Of a stretch of DNA of 64,000 bases, positions 41,446-50,724 are shown piece after piece. A program made the position numbers and the translations under genes. A model generated the notes under the pieces. That model worked only from the letters and a program-made list of their open reading frames with translations. It made no database searches and was not told the DNA's origin. The first letter of the stretch is position 1. Each line of letters opens with the position of its first letter. Source of the DNA: Lacipirellula limnantheis (lineage in GTDB: Bacteria; Planctomycetota; Planctomycetia; Pirellulales; Lacipirellulaceae); assembly GCF_007746075.1 (NCBI RefSeq), contig NZ_CP036339.1, positions 4,431,786 through 4,495,785 of the forward strand, written 5' to 3'.

Positions 41446-43442
41446 AACCGACCGAACCGCTGCGTACTCCGGACTCGCCTAAGCGGGTGCTCCTCGTCGG
41501 CTGGGACGCCGCCGATTGGCAGATGATTCGTCCGTTGGTTGAGCAAGGCTTGATGCCGACCACGGCGGCGCTGATCGACGCCGGGGCTTGGGGGAACCTC
41601 GCCACGACGCGGCCAATTTTGTCGCCGATGCTCTGGAATGCCATTGCCACCGGCAAGCGGCCCGCGCAGCACGGCGTCCTCGGGTTTACGGAGCCAAGTC
41701 CGGATGGCGGCGGCGTGCGTCCGTCGGCCAGCACCAGTCGCAAGTGCAAAGCGATCTGGAACATCCTGACGCAGTGCGGGTTGCGTTCGAACGTGGTTGG
41801 CTGGTACGCCTCGCATCCCGCGGAGCCAATCGCGGGCGTCATGGTGTCGAACCAGTTCGAGCAATTCAACGTGGCTGACGGGCAGCCGTCGCCCGTGCCG
41901 CCGTTAAGCGTTCATCCAGCGAAGCTGGCCGAACAACTCGCCGAGCTGCGAGTCTTGTCGAGCGAAATCGACGCGACCGCCATCTTGCCATTCATTCCGA
42001 GCGCGGCCGAATTGGTCAGCCAGGAAGGCCATCGCCTTGGCAAGTTGCAACAGATGCTCGCCCAGACCGCGACGATCCACGCCACGGCGACGCATCTGAT
42101 GGCGACGACCGAATGGGATTTCACAGCCGTCTACTACGAAGGTATCGATCGGTTCGGCCACGAGTTCATGCACTGCCATCCGCCGAAGATGGAGCAGGCG
42201 AGCCAAGAGGAGTTTGCAGCGTATCAACACTGCATGGTCGGCATCTACCGGTTTCACGACATGATGCTGCAGACGTTGCTGGCGCTCGCCGGAGACGATA
42301 CGGCCGTGATCCTGATGTCGGATCACGGATATTACAACGATCACCTTCGGCCCGATCCACGGGAGGGAAAGTCCGGGCCCGTCGATTGGCATCGCCCGTT
42401 CGGCATCCTCGCGGCGCAGGGCCCGGGGATTCGCAGCGGCTCGCGGCTCTATGGAGCGAGCATTCTCGACGTAACGCCGACCGTGCTTCATCTCCTCGGC
42501 TTGCCGGCGGCGCTTGACATGCCCGGCCGCGTCTTGGCTGAAGTCATGGCGAACCATGCGCCGCGGGAGCGAATTGAGTCCTGGGAAGAGATCGACGGCG
42601 ACTGCGGCATGCATCCGGCAGACTTGCGCATTGATCCGTTGGAGAATCAGGCGGTGCTCGATCGGCTGGCGGCGCTCGGCTACGTCGCAGCGCCTAGCGC
42701 GGACGTTGATAAGGCCATTCGCGACACGATCGCGTGCAATCAATTCAACCTGGCCCAGTCACTCGCAGACGCACGCGATTTTCGCGGGGCGGTCGACGTC
42801 CTCAACCGCTTGGAGGCCAGCGTCCGCGAGAGCGGACCGACGCAGCTGTTATTGACAAGCTGTTATCTGGGGCTGGAGGAGCGCGGGTTGGCCCGCGCCG
42901 CCGTCGAACGCCTCATCACATGTGCGCCAGATGAGCCGCGGCTCCACATGATGCTGGGCGCCTTGGAATTCGCCGATGGCAACGCGGACGAAGCGTTGCG
43001 GCATCTCGACGTCGTTGCGGCCGCCGAACCACGGCTACCTGGCCTCCACAACAAGTTGGGCGAGGTCTACCTCTCGACGAAGCGGTATGATCGCGCCGTC
43101 GCCGCCTTTGAGAAGGCGCTCACGATTGATCCCGATAGCCCCGTCGCCTACGCCGGACTGGGGAGAGCCCGATTGGAGTCGGGCGATCCGCAGGGCGCCC
43201 TCGACGCGTCGCTGATCGCGGCCGAACTGGTCCACCATTTTCCCCGGGTCCATTTCACGATTGGCAAAGCGCTGGCGGCGCTCGGCGACGACGCCGGCGC
43301 CGTTGAAGCATTGGAACTGTGCGTAAAACAAGCGCCGCGGTATGCCGACGCCCATGCGGCGCTGGCGGAAGCGTACCGCAACGTGGGTAAGCTGGACAAA
43401 GCGATGACGGCTGAACTGCGCGCGAAGGGTACGCTCGCTTGA
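41442..43442 (+). CDS. Type I phosphodiesterase/alkaline-phosphatase-fold protein with TPR repeats
   Basis: 666 residues from GTG 41442. It has no signal peptide. The N-terminal two thirds has the alkaline-phosphatase-superfamily metal sites: WDAADW (Asp22), ILSPMLWNAIATGK (nucleophile candidate Ser61) and ILMSDHGYYND. Residues 430-660 are TPR-like helical pairs (KYDRAVAAFEKALTIDPDSP-like, RYDRAVAAFEKALTIDP). The family cleaves phosphodiester, pyrophosphate or sulfate esters; the substrate is unknown. Coupled by a 4-base overlap to a PEP-CTERM gene, an unexplained pairing of a cytoplasmic-looking enzyme with a surface protein. Confidence 0.85.
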   Translation: MKPTEPLRTPDSPKRVLLVGWDAADWQMIRPLVEQGLMPTTAALIDAGAWGNLATTRPILSPMLWNAIATGKRPAQHGVLGFTEPSPDGGGVRPSASTSRKCKAIWNILTQCGLRSNVVGWYASHPAEPIAGVMVSNQFEQFNVADGQPSPVPPLSVHPAKLAEQLAELRVLSSEIDATAILPFIPSAAELVSQEGHRLGKLQQMLAQTATIHATATHLMATTEWDFTAVYYEGIDRFGHEFMHCHPPKMEQASQEEFAAYQHCMVGIYRFHDMMLQTLLALAGDDTAVILMSDHGYYNDHLRPDPREGKSGPVDWHRPFGILAAQGPGIRSGSRLYGASILDVTPTVLHLLGLPAALDMPGRVLAEVMANHAPRERIESWEEIDGDCGMHPADLRIDPLENQAVLDRLAALGYVAAPSADVDKAIRDTIACNQFNLAQSLADARDFRGAVDVLNRLEASVRESGPTQLLLTSCYLGLEERGLARAAVERLITCAPDEPRLHMMLGALEFADGNADEALRHLDVVAAAEPRLPGLHNKLGEVYLSTKRYDRAVAAFEKALTIDPDSPVAYAGLGRARLESGDPQGALDASLIAAELVHHFPRVHFTIGKALAALGDDAGAVEALELCVKQAPRYADAHAALAEAYRNVGKLDKAMTAELRAKGTLA

Positions 43443-43557
43443 TTTTCACTACAGCGGCCACTAGCTTGTACCAGTAGCGGTTCGCCGCCCTGACGCTGCC
43501 CGCCCGGCGGACGCCGGCAACGTCGACGTTGAAAACTCTTTCGTTAGAGGTATGCAA

Positions 43558-44640
43558 ATGCCGATCGCTTCGTCGTCCGCCAAGATTGCTCACCTGCAGC
43601 GCCGTGCCGCAGGTTTCACGCTTGTTGAGCTCTTGGTCGTGATTGCGATCATTGGCGTGCTAGTCGCGCTACTGCTGCCGGCGGTCCAAGCAGCTCGCGA
43701 ATCGGCACGGCGGAGTTCGTGCTCCAGCAATCTGCGGCAGATCGGATTGGCGGCGCTCAACTACGAATCGGCGAACAAGGTCCTTCCTCCCGGCTATCTC
43801 GCCGGTAAGAACTTTAACAAGCCGGAAGCTGCCAGCGATTCAACTGGCAATCATCAACTCACCGGCGTGTTCGTTTATCTGCTTCCCTATCTCGAAGCGG
43901 CCAATGTTCACAAAATGTTCGGCGAGCAAATCAAACTCGGCGTCGATTCTCGCGATCTGCCTTATTCCGACGCGTCGAAACCGACCACATGGGCAGCAGC
44001 GCAGGCGCGGCTTTCAACTCTGCTCTGCCCGAGTGGCCCGGAAGGCGCGCCGCAGACGGCGATGCTGGATAAGTCTTACGGCAAGTTGAGCGACGGTTTC
44101 TTGATCCTGCAATCAGACGCTTGGCCGGTCTCCACGCAACTGGGCATCACCCATTATCTGGGCGTCAGCGGCGTTTGGGGGTCGACTGGCCCCAATTTGA
44201 TGTACCCCGCCGGCAGCGGACGAACCACGGACGACGTGCTCATCGGCCCCTTCACGGTCCGATCGAAAACCAGACTCGGGCAGGTGAGCGACGGCACGTC
44301 GCGCACCATGATGTTTGGCGAGGCGCCAGGGAGTTCGGGCGTGAATATCCCGGACGATTTCACCGCTGGAACCTTTACCGGCTTTACCCAAGCCAACGCC
44401 TGGGCCGGATGGGGCACCCTGCCGACGGCGATGGGGTTAACGGTCTCGCGAGAAAATAAGAACGGGGCGACATTCGACTCCAAATGGTCCTATTATGGCG
44501 CCTTACATTCGGGAGATGTCGTGCAGTTCGCTTTCGTGGATGGCTCCGTACGTCCGCTGAACAAGAACGTTGATGATTCCCTATTTCAGTCGCTGTCAAC
44601 CATCCGCGGCGAAGAGGCGGTCGACGAGAGCACTTTGTGA
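43558..44640 (+). CDS. DUF1559 pseudopilin-like protein
   Basis: 360 residues from ATG 43558 (AGAGG 7 bases upstream; ATG 43552 is two codons earlier but too close to it). Leader cleavage site AAG|FTLVELLVVIAI with Glu at +5, then VALLLPAVQAARESARRS and CSSNLRQIGLAALNYESAN. Later ISDGTSRTMMFGEAPG-like region (VSDGTSRTMMFGEAPG) and FAFVDGSVRPLN are family marks. It is preceded by the phosphodiesterase-TPR gene and followed by a small lipoprotein, as in module 1. Confidence 0.93.
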   Translation: MPIASSSAKIAHLQRRAAGFTLVELLVVIAIIGVLVALLLPAVQAARESARRSSCSSNLRQIGLAALNYESANKVLPPGYLAGKNFNKPEAASDSTGNHQLTGVFVYLLPYLEAANVHKMFGEQIKLGVDSRDLPYSDASKPTTWAAAQARLSTLLCPSGPEGAPQTAMLDKSYGKLSDGFLILQSDAWPVSTQLGITHYLGVSGVWGSTGPNLMYPAGSGRTTDDVLIGPFTVRSKTRLGQVSDGTSRTMMFGEAPGSSGVNIPDDFTAGTFTGFTQANAWAGWGTLPTAMGLTVSRENKNGATFDSKWSYYGALHSGDVVQFAFVDGSVRPLNKNVDDSLFQSLSTIRGEEAVDESTL

Positions 44641-44683
44641 ACCGACGAACTGTTGGCGCAGACCTCTGGAACCCGCAAACGAC

Positions 44684-44881
44684 ATGAAAACACTTCGGGT
44701 ACATCTAGTGGCGTCACTTCTGCTTGGCGCCACAAGCTGGCTCAGCGGCTGCGGCGGATCGGAACCAAAGGTCCAGCTTCCCGACAACCCAACCCCTGTG
44801 CCGCGGCCCGAAGATCGCCTGAAACCCCTCGGCTCATCGCCTCAACAGGCGCCGCCCGCGGCGAACTCTTCCGAAGGATAG
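44684..44881 (+). CDS. Small lipoprotein following DUF1559 protein
   Basis: 65 residues from ATG 44684. A lipoprotein signal ends at the lipobox LSGC (Cys23) after VASLLLGATSWLSGC. The mature chain is short, Pro/Ser-rich (PDNPTPVPRPEDRLKPLGSS) and likely unstructured. It lies 43 bases after the DUF1559 gene, probably co-transcribed. The longer open frame in this phase begins inside the DUF1559 gene and is not favoured. Confidence 0.75.
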   Translation: MKTLRVHLVASLLLGATSWLSGCGGSEPKVQLPDNPTPVPRPEDRLKPLGSSPQQAPPAANSSEG

Positions 44882-45500
44882 GCGGCCACCGTGGTTTCAT
44901 GAATTGCATCTAGACCGCATTGGCTGCGGCGGCAACTTTACAGCACACCTTCGTTGCCCTTGGTTAATTCGACTGCGAGGCGGTCGCTCTGTGATTGTTT
45001 CGACGGCTGGCAAGCCTAGTTGCCCCTATTTCGCTTGCTAGATCGGCGCCACCGAAGGCCCGCCCTCGCTGCCCTTCGGCGGAAATCTCCAAACTGCGAT
45101 CGCCCTCCTTCCCTAGAAGCGAAACTGATGTCCTCGCGAACCAGGTGTACCCTGATAGCGCGGTTTAGAGGGGTCGAGCCGATAAATCTGGCGGGAAACC
45201 GCGGCAGGCGGAATTGAAGCAAGAAAATGAGCCAGCGACCCCACTTCGTGTCGCAATCTGCGACGCGTTCTGCGCCCCCCTGGCCTGTCGACGCTGGCCC
45301 TACAATCCATTTTAACCCCCCGGTAGTGGACTAATTGCAGCGACCAGAGAATATTGAATAGGTCTGCTACTTAATTCGCCGGCCCTCCGGGCTCCGCGCG
45401 CCGCGATCCAAAGCCGGCTTGGCGCCGTACTAGCAACCGATGCCGCAACTCAACGAGACGCCTGCTGGCGCGTCTTTTTCAATCGCGTAAGGATCCAAGC
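44882..45500. other. Long intergenic region before the large metalloprotease gene
   Basis: 619 bases without a supported gene. A 7-bp hairpin, CCGAAGG/CCTTCGG, lies at about 45052-45078. A terminator-like hairpin at 45456-45479 is listed separately. The open frames present are arginine-rich and lack binding sites. It may hold the promoter and an untranslated leader of the protease gene. Confidence 0.5.
45456..45479 (+). terminator. Terminator-like hairpin 21 bases upstream of a start codon
   Basis: AGACGC and GCGTCT (six pairs) around an 8-base loop, followed by TTTTT, ending at 45479. The gene's own AAGGA and ATG 45501 follow directly. It may mark a leader-attenuation site or end an unannotated upstream transcript. 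The stem is short. Confidence 0.45.
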
Positions 45501-48380
45501 ATGAAGGCTTTGCGTTTAGTCGAGCAACTGACGTGTCGCGTCGCGGTCGCGGGCGCAATGCTCGTGGCCCTAGGTGCGGGAGTTTCGGCAGTGCCGGCTC
45601 GGGCCGATGAGCCGACTCCGGCCAAGCCGTCAAAGTTCAAAGATTTTGGGGAAGTGACCAAGGAGGCCAAGAAGATCGAAGGCCTCTTTGATATGTATCA
45701 GGACGATGATCATCTCTACGCGGTGATCAAAGGGGGCGACTTCAATCAGAACTTTTTAGCCCCCATGTCGATTGCACGCGGCGTCGCTTCGGCCGGCACA
45801 GCGCTCAATTTCGGCGAGCAATGGGTCATCTCGTTCAAACGCGTCGGCGACCGGGTGCAACTCATCAGAAAAAATCTGCGCTACGAGGCTCCTAAAGGGA
45901 CGCCGCTCGAAAAGGCGGTGCAGCAAAACTACACCGATTCCGTCCTGATGGCGCTGCCAATCGTCAGCGACAACGCGCCAGGCGGCGGCGTGCTGATCGA
46001 CTTCGGCGACATTTTCCTGACTAATTTCGCCAATCTGCCGGTTGGCGGACTCGATCGGAGCCGCTCCAACTGGCACAAGGTCAAGGGTTATCCGAACAAC
46101 GTCGAACTGCAGGTAATGGTCACCTTCGGCGGCGGCGGCATGGGTCGCGCCTCGATGCATGGCGATTCGGGAACGATTGATCCCCGCGGCGTCACGATGG
46201 TGCTGCATTACAGCTTGGTGAAGATGAACGACAGCGGCTATCGGCCACGCATGGCCGATCAGCGCGTCGGCCACTTCCTGAGCGCGACGAAGGACTTCGG
46301 CTCCGAAGATCCCGACACCCAATTCGTGCGGCGCATCAACCGCTGGCGCCTTGAGAAAGCCAATCCTGAAGCGGAGCTCTCCTCGCCGAAAAAACAAATC
46401 GTCTGGTGGGTCGAAGACACCGTGCCGCACGAGTACCGGCCTTACGTGGAAGAGGGGATCCTCGAATGGAACAAGGCGTTCGAAAAGATTGGCTTCCGCA
46501 ATGCCATCAGCGTTCGCTGGCAAAATGAGCGCGACGAGTTTGATCCAGAAGACGTGAATTATTGCACGTTCCGTTGGATCACGACGCCCATGACGTTTGC
46601 TATGTCGAATCTCCGCTCGAACCCGATCACTGGCGAAATGATCGACGGCGACGTCATCTTCGATGCCAGCTGGATTCGGTTCTGGAAGCAGAATCACGCT
46701 TACCTGGTGGGCAGCCGCGGGTCGGATGACGGCGGCAAGGACGACAGCGACGACGATGACGCTATCGTCGGCGTCGGCGAAATCATCAGCCCCATCATGG
46801 CGGCTCGCTACGGATATGGGTTGCCAGCGTCGCAACAGCGGATGCTGCACAACCACGGGCCGAACGAAGCGCACAGCGGCAAGAAATCGCCGCAGATCGT
46901 GCCGGAGTCATTCAGCTCGTTCCAAGCGGCGCTCAATGAACAGGCCGCCGCCAACGGCTGCTGTGCGGCGTGCCAATACTCCAACTCGATGCAGGATCAG
47001 TTCCGCATGGCTGCGGTCGCTTTGGCAGGTCGCGCCGGCGGAAAAGACGGCAATCCGCCCGAAGAGTTGATCGGACAGGTGATCAAATCGATCGTCATGC
47101 ACGAAGTTGGCCATTCGCTCGGTCTGCGGCACAACTTCCGCGCGAGCGCGATGCTCGACCTCGACCAGGTGCACGACACGGCGATTACCCGCGAGAAGGG
47201 CCTCGTCGGCAGCGTGATGGATTACACGCCGGTCAACATCGCTCTCGACGGCCAAAAGCAAGGCGACTACGCGACGACGACGCTCGGTCCGTACGACTAC
47301 TGGGCGATCGAATACGCCTACAAGCCGATCTCGGGCAACGAGAAGGAAGAATTGAAGAAGATTGCCGCGCGTTCGCCTGAAACAGGTCTCGAATACGCGA
47401 CGGATGAAGACCTCTACATGTCGAACGATCCGCGCGTGAACGTCTACGACCTGGGCTCCGATACTCTGGAGTATGCCAAGCAACGGATCGAGCTCTCGAA
47501 TGAAGTCATCAAAGAGATGGAAAAGAATCTCGTGAAGGATGGCGATTCGTGGGCGCGGCTCCGTCCGGCATTCCTTACGGTGCTGAATCAGTACGGCGAC
47601 GCCGCGTTCCTGGCGACGCAGTATCTTGGCGGCCGCGAGATCTCTCGCGACGCTCGCGGCGGCGAGAAGGCGCACGATCCCATCATGCCGATCAGCGGCA
47701 AGAAGCAACGTGATGCGCTAAAGTTCATCGCCAAGAATATCTTGGTCGACGAGCCGATTCCGATGCGTCCTGAGTTACTCCGCCGAGTGACGACGGAGCA
47801 TTGGTATCACTGGGGCGCCGACATGGACATGTATGCCGGTAAGGTCGGCATCCCTTACTACGCCCAAGTCGAGGCCATTCAGAACATTCCGCTAGCGGAA
47901 GCATTCGGCACGCCGGCACGGATGGAGTTGATTGAAAGCAACGAAGCCATGGTGGACGCCGATGCGAAGCCCCTCCAAACGGCAGAAGTTTTCCGCACGT
48001 TCACAGATGCTATCTGGTCGGATCTCAAGGACCTCAAAAAGTCGGACGAAGGCGACGAAACGACGGAGCTGAGCCTGTCGAAGGTGCGACGCAACCTGCA
48101 ACGCCGTCACTTGCAGTATCTGGTCGACATCGTCCTGGGTCCGAAGGGTTTTGGCGGATCGCCGCTCGCCTTCGCGTTGTTTACCAGTTCAGGCCAGCAG
48201 TTTCCGGCGGAGGCGCGCAGCCTGGCGCGACAGCACCTGAAGGAAATTCACCGGGCCGTAGGCGCGACGCTCGAAAACGAGTCGGTGAAGCTCGATGAGT
48301 TGTCGCGGGCCCACTTGGAGGAGATTAACGACCAACTCCAGAAGGTGCTCGACGCCAAGATCGAGGCGGGCGGCGTGTAG
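45501..48380 (+). CDS. Large exported zinc metalloprotease (DUF5117/DUF5118 type)
   Basis: 959 residues, AAGGA 9 bases before the ATG, signal peptide about 1-36. The N-terminal half has the DUF5118/DUF5117 beta regions (GLFDMYQDDDHLYAVIKGG, TMVLHYSLVKMNDSGYRPR). The zinc site IVMHEVGHSLGLRHNFRAS holds His534, Glu535, His538 and His544, a full HExxHxxGxxH, followed by SVMDYTP (the Met-turn). It is thus a metzincin-like peptidase, without a PEP-CTERM tail or dockerin. Substrate unknown. A terminator follows it. Confidence 0.92.
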   Translation: MKALRLVEQLTCRVAVAGAMLVALGAGVSAVPARADEPTPAKPSKFKDFGEVTKEAKKIEGLFDMYQDDDHLYAVIKGGDFNQNFLAPMSIARGVASAGTALNFGEQWVISFKRVGDRVQLIRKNLRYEAPKGTPLEKAVQQNYTDSVLMALPIVSDNAPGGGVLIDFGDIFLTNFANLPVGGLDRSRSNWHKVKGYPNNVELQVMVTFGGGGMGRASMHGDSGTIDPRGVTMVLHYSLVKMNDSGYRPRMADQRVGHFLSATKDFGSEDPDTQFVRRINRWRLEKANPEAELSSPKKQIVWWVEDTVPHEYRPYVEEGILEWNKAFEKIGFRNAISVRWQNERDEFDPEDVNYCTFRWITTPMTFAMSNLRSNPITGEMIDGDVIFDASWIRFWKQNHAYLVGSRGSDDGGKDDSDDDDAIVGVGEIISPIMAARYGYGLPASQQRMLHNHGPNEAHSGKKSPQIVPESFSSFQAALNEQAAANGCCAACQYSNSMQDQFRMAAVALAGRAGGKDGNPPEELIGQVIKSIVMHEVGHSLGLRHNFRASAMLDLDQVHDTAITREKGLVGSVMDYTPVNIALDGQKQGDYATTTLGPYDYWAIEYAYKPISGNEKEELKKIAARSPETGLEYATDEDLYMSNDPRVNVYDLGSDTLEYAKQRIELSNEVIKEMEKNLVKDGDSWARLRPAFLTVLNQYGDAAFLATQYLGGREISRDARGGEKAHDPIMPISGKKQRDALKFIAKNILVDEPIPMRPELLRRVTTEHWYHWGADMDMYAGKVGIPYYAQVEAIQNIPLAEAFGTPARMELIESNEAMVDADAKPLQTAEVFRTFTDAIWSDLKDLKKSDEGDETTELSLSKVRRNLQRRHLQYLVDIVLGPKGFGGSPLAFALFTSSGQQFPAEARSLARQHLKEIHRAVGATLENESVKLDELSRAHLEEINDQLQKVLDAKIEAGGV

Positions 48381-48414
48381 CCGCTTCATGCGAGGCACGG
48401 GCCGAGGCTTTAAT

Positions 48415-48451
48415 GGCCGGCAGTCGATCAGCGGCTGTCGGCCTTTTTTTT
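48415..48451 (+). terminator. Intrinsic terminator after the large metalloprotease
   Basis: GGCCGGCAG (48415-48423) pairs with CTGTCGGCC (48435-48443), 8 of 9 matches, then eight T (48444-48451). It lies between the protease and the convergent GT8 gene. Confidence 0.88.
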
Positions 48452-48455
48452 GCGG

Positions 48456-49487
48456 TCACGCCGCCTTGCGCTTCTCGCCGCGAACGGCGCGCTTCACCGT
48501 GCGGACGTGAGCCTTCCACTCGCTGCGCAGCGGACGGTAATGGAAGTCCCACCATCTGCTCAGTAGACGATCCGGAGCCGCGGGCCGCCAATGGCGCCAT
48601 GCCGTACGCTTCAAGCAACTCCTGAAGTCGGCCGTGTACGGATGGCGGCACAGGTAGTGCCACGGTTTTGAGGGCGAGCAAAAGTGGACAATCCAGGGAT
48701 CATTGCAGAGCTCGTAGTAAGCCTGCCGATCCAGCGGACTCTCGCGCCAAGTTGGATAGACGAACAGGTGCGCACCCTGATTCCACCGGTTGTCGAGCGC
48801 CCGCCAGCTGCCGGCGAGAACAACGTTGAGGGCATACTGATCCCACCAGAGGACGTGTTCTCGGTGGGTGCGCAGACAGTCAAGCATCTGCCGAGCCAAC
48901 TGCTCGCGACGCCAGCGGTCCAGATCAACGACTAGCATGCCGCCGTTAAAATAGCGCCCATCGGCGGGGAGACCGAGCTCGCGGAAATTGGCGATCGGCG
49001 TGACGCCCGCCAGGTGGCCTCGGCAGCGGTCAAAATTTTCCAAATGATTGGCGGCGTCAAGCCGCGGAGCCGCGATGTCGGTCACTGCAAGTACGGCGTG
49101 CCCGCCTTGGGGCTCCTGCCAGAGGGAAGCAAGGTCGCGGCGAATCAGCATATCCGCGTCGACGTAAATCGCGCGCTTCACCTGCTCCGGCAGGACGATC
49201 GGCATTAGCAGACGCAGATAGGTGACGACGTTGACATGACCATTGATGAAGAGGTCGCCAACTTGACTCATGTCGGGACGAATCCACTCGACCTCAAGTC
49301 GAGAGTCGTGCCACGAACGGAGGAGTTTGGCGCGGCTCTCATCCGAGAGACCGCCGTCAAGAACATAGAGTTGAATCTGCCGGTCGCGGCCAAGCGAGTC
49401 GAGCGCCGACCGAATCGTGACCGCAAGCGGCATCGCGTAGCCGTCGTCTGCGGCGCTGACTAGCACGATCTTTTCGGCTGGTTCCAT
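48456..49487 (-). CDS. Glycosyltransferase family 8 protein
   Basis: 343 residues. GT8 pattern: EKIVLVSAADDGYAMPLAVT, then YVDADMLIRRDLASLW with the DxD motif at 110-112 (metal/nucleotide-sugar binding), RYFNGGMLVVDLDRWR, WWDQYALNVVL and WNQGAHLF, IVHFCSPSKPWHY. It transfers galactose or glucose to lipooligosaccharide cores in well-studied members. The sugar here is unknown. It converges with the protease gene and starts the glycan cluster. Confidence 0.92.
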   Translation of the reverse strand: MEPAEKIVLVSAADDGYAMPLAVTIRSALDSLGRDRQIQLYVLDGGLSDESRAKLLRSWHDSRLEVEWIRPDMSQVGDLFINGHVNVVTYLRLLMPIVLPEQVKRAIYVDADMLIRRDLASLWQEPQGGHAVLAVTDIAAPRLDAANHLENFDRCRGHLAGVTPIANFRELGLPADGRYFNGGMLVVDLDRWRREQLARQMLDCLRTHREHVLWWDQYALNVVLAGSWRALDNRWNQGAHLFVYPTWRESPLDRQAYYELCNDPWIVHFCSPSKPWHYLCRHPYTADFRSCLKRTAWRHWRPAAPDRLLSRWWDFHYRPLRSEWKAHVRTVKRAVRGEKRKAA

Positions 49488-49536
49488 GAGGTGCGCCTAT
49501 CGAATGGACACGTCGCGCATGAATAGTTGAACTAAT

Positions 49537-50592
49537 CTAGGCCGCTATCTTTGCTGAAGTCGAAGCGTTTGCCGTCATCACTGGCGTCGGATCGAGCGCC
49601 GCGGATAGGACGGACGGAGGCGCCACGAGAGCGCGAGGCGTTCGTCGGAGCCAGGAGGCGATGCGGACCTTGGCCGCCATGAAGGGGTAGTCGACATGGG
49701 ACGGGCGCAGACGCCAGGCCTTCATTAGCAGCGTGGCCGCGTGTGCGAAATCAGCAGACGGGTCGATTGCCGGGTTCGACCGGCGATGAAACTCGGCCGC
49801 GTGAGCGTAGGCTTTCGATGCCGAACGCCGGCTGGTTTTCTCGCGCATGCCGGGCAGGTTCAAGAACCGTACCGAGACGTCGGCGACTTCCTCGAGCGTG
49901 CCGCACAGTTTCTGCGTCGTGGCGCCAGCGTGATTCTTGCGGTAAAAGCAATGACAGCCCCCAATCCAGTGAAACTGCTTTTCCGCCTCGATGCAGCGCA
50001 GCCAGTATTCGTAGTCCTCGCAATAGATCAGCTTCGTGTTCCAGGGTCCGACGTCGGCTAACACTTGTCGCCGCATCACGGTAGACGAAGGCGTAATGAA
50101 GTTGCGGCCAAAAATGCTCTGGGGAAAGTCTTTGAGATCGCCTTCGCATGGCCCCCACGTGCCGAGCGGCATGTCGGTTTGATCGGCGATGAACATGACG
50201 GTCGAGTAGACCAAGTCCTTGCCGGTCGATTCCAGGGCGTCGACGGAGACCTGCAGGTGGTCGGGGGTCCAGCGATCGTCGGAGTCGAGCAGCGCGACGA
50301 ACTCGCCGGCAGCCTTGGCGAACGCCAAGTTCCTGGTAAACGAAGCGCCGTAGCTCCGATCGTTGCGACTGTATTCCACGCGATTGGTAGGATGGCGCTT
50401 CGCGAAACTGCTGACAATCTGCTCCGTGGCGCCTTGCGAACCGTCCTCGACCACGATCACTTCCCAATTCGGATACGTTTGCATCCCGATCGTGGCCAAC
50501 GTATCCCCAATGAATCGTTCGGCGCGACGCGTCGGGATAATAATCGACACCCGGCCGGCGACTGCGCTGTTGGCAAAAATGATCTTATCCAT
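49537..50592 (-). CDS. Glycosyltransferase family 2 protein
   Basis: 351 residues from ATG 50592 (MDKIIFANSAVAGRVSIIIP), preferred to the GTG at 50682. GT-A fold: VSIIIPTRRAERFIGDTLAT, VVEDGSQGATEQIV, GASFTRNLAFAKAAGEFVAL, LDSDDRWTPDHL (DxD-like), then YCEDYEYWLRCIEA. The last 90 residues are a helical tail. The acceptor is unknown. Same strand as the GT8 and the acyltransferase. Confidence 0.88.
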   Translation of the reverse strand: MDKIIFANSAVAGRVSIIIPTRRAERFIGDTLATIGMQTYPNWEVIVVEDGSQGATEQIVSSFAKRHPTNRVEYSRNDRSYGASFTRNLAFAKAAGEFVALLDSDDRWTPDHLQVSVDALESTGKDLVYSTVMFIADQTDMPLGTWGPCEGDLKDFPQSIFGRNFITPSSTVMRRQVLADVGPWNTKLIYCEDYEYWLRCIEAEKQFHWIGGCHCFYRKNHAGATTQKLCGTLEEVADVSVRFLNLPGMREKTSRRSASKAYAHAAEFHRRSNPAIDPSADFAHAATLLMKAWRLRPSHVDYPFMAAKVRIASWLRRTPRALVAPPSVLSAALDPTPVMTANASTSAKIAA

Positions 50593-50724
50593 TGATTTCG
50601 CTTCCAGCGAACGGAGTCTTTTATCGGACGAAAAACTGCGGCGAAGGCTATTCACGAGGCCCACTGATCGAGTCTGCGTCACGCGATAGCTCGCATCAAT
50701 GTCAATTTTTTCTGCTGGCCTAAC

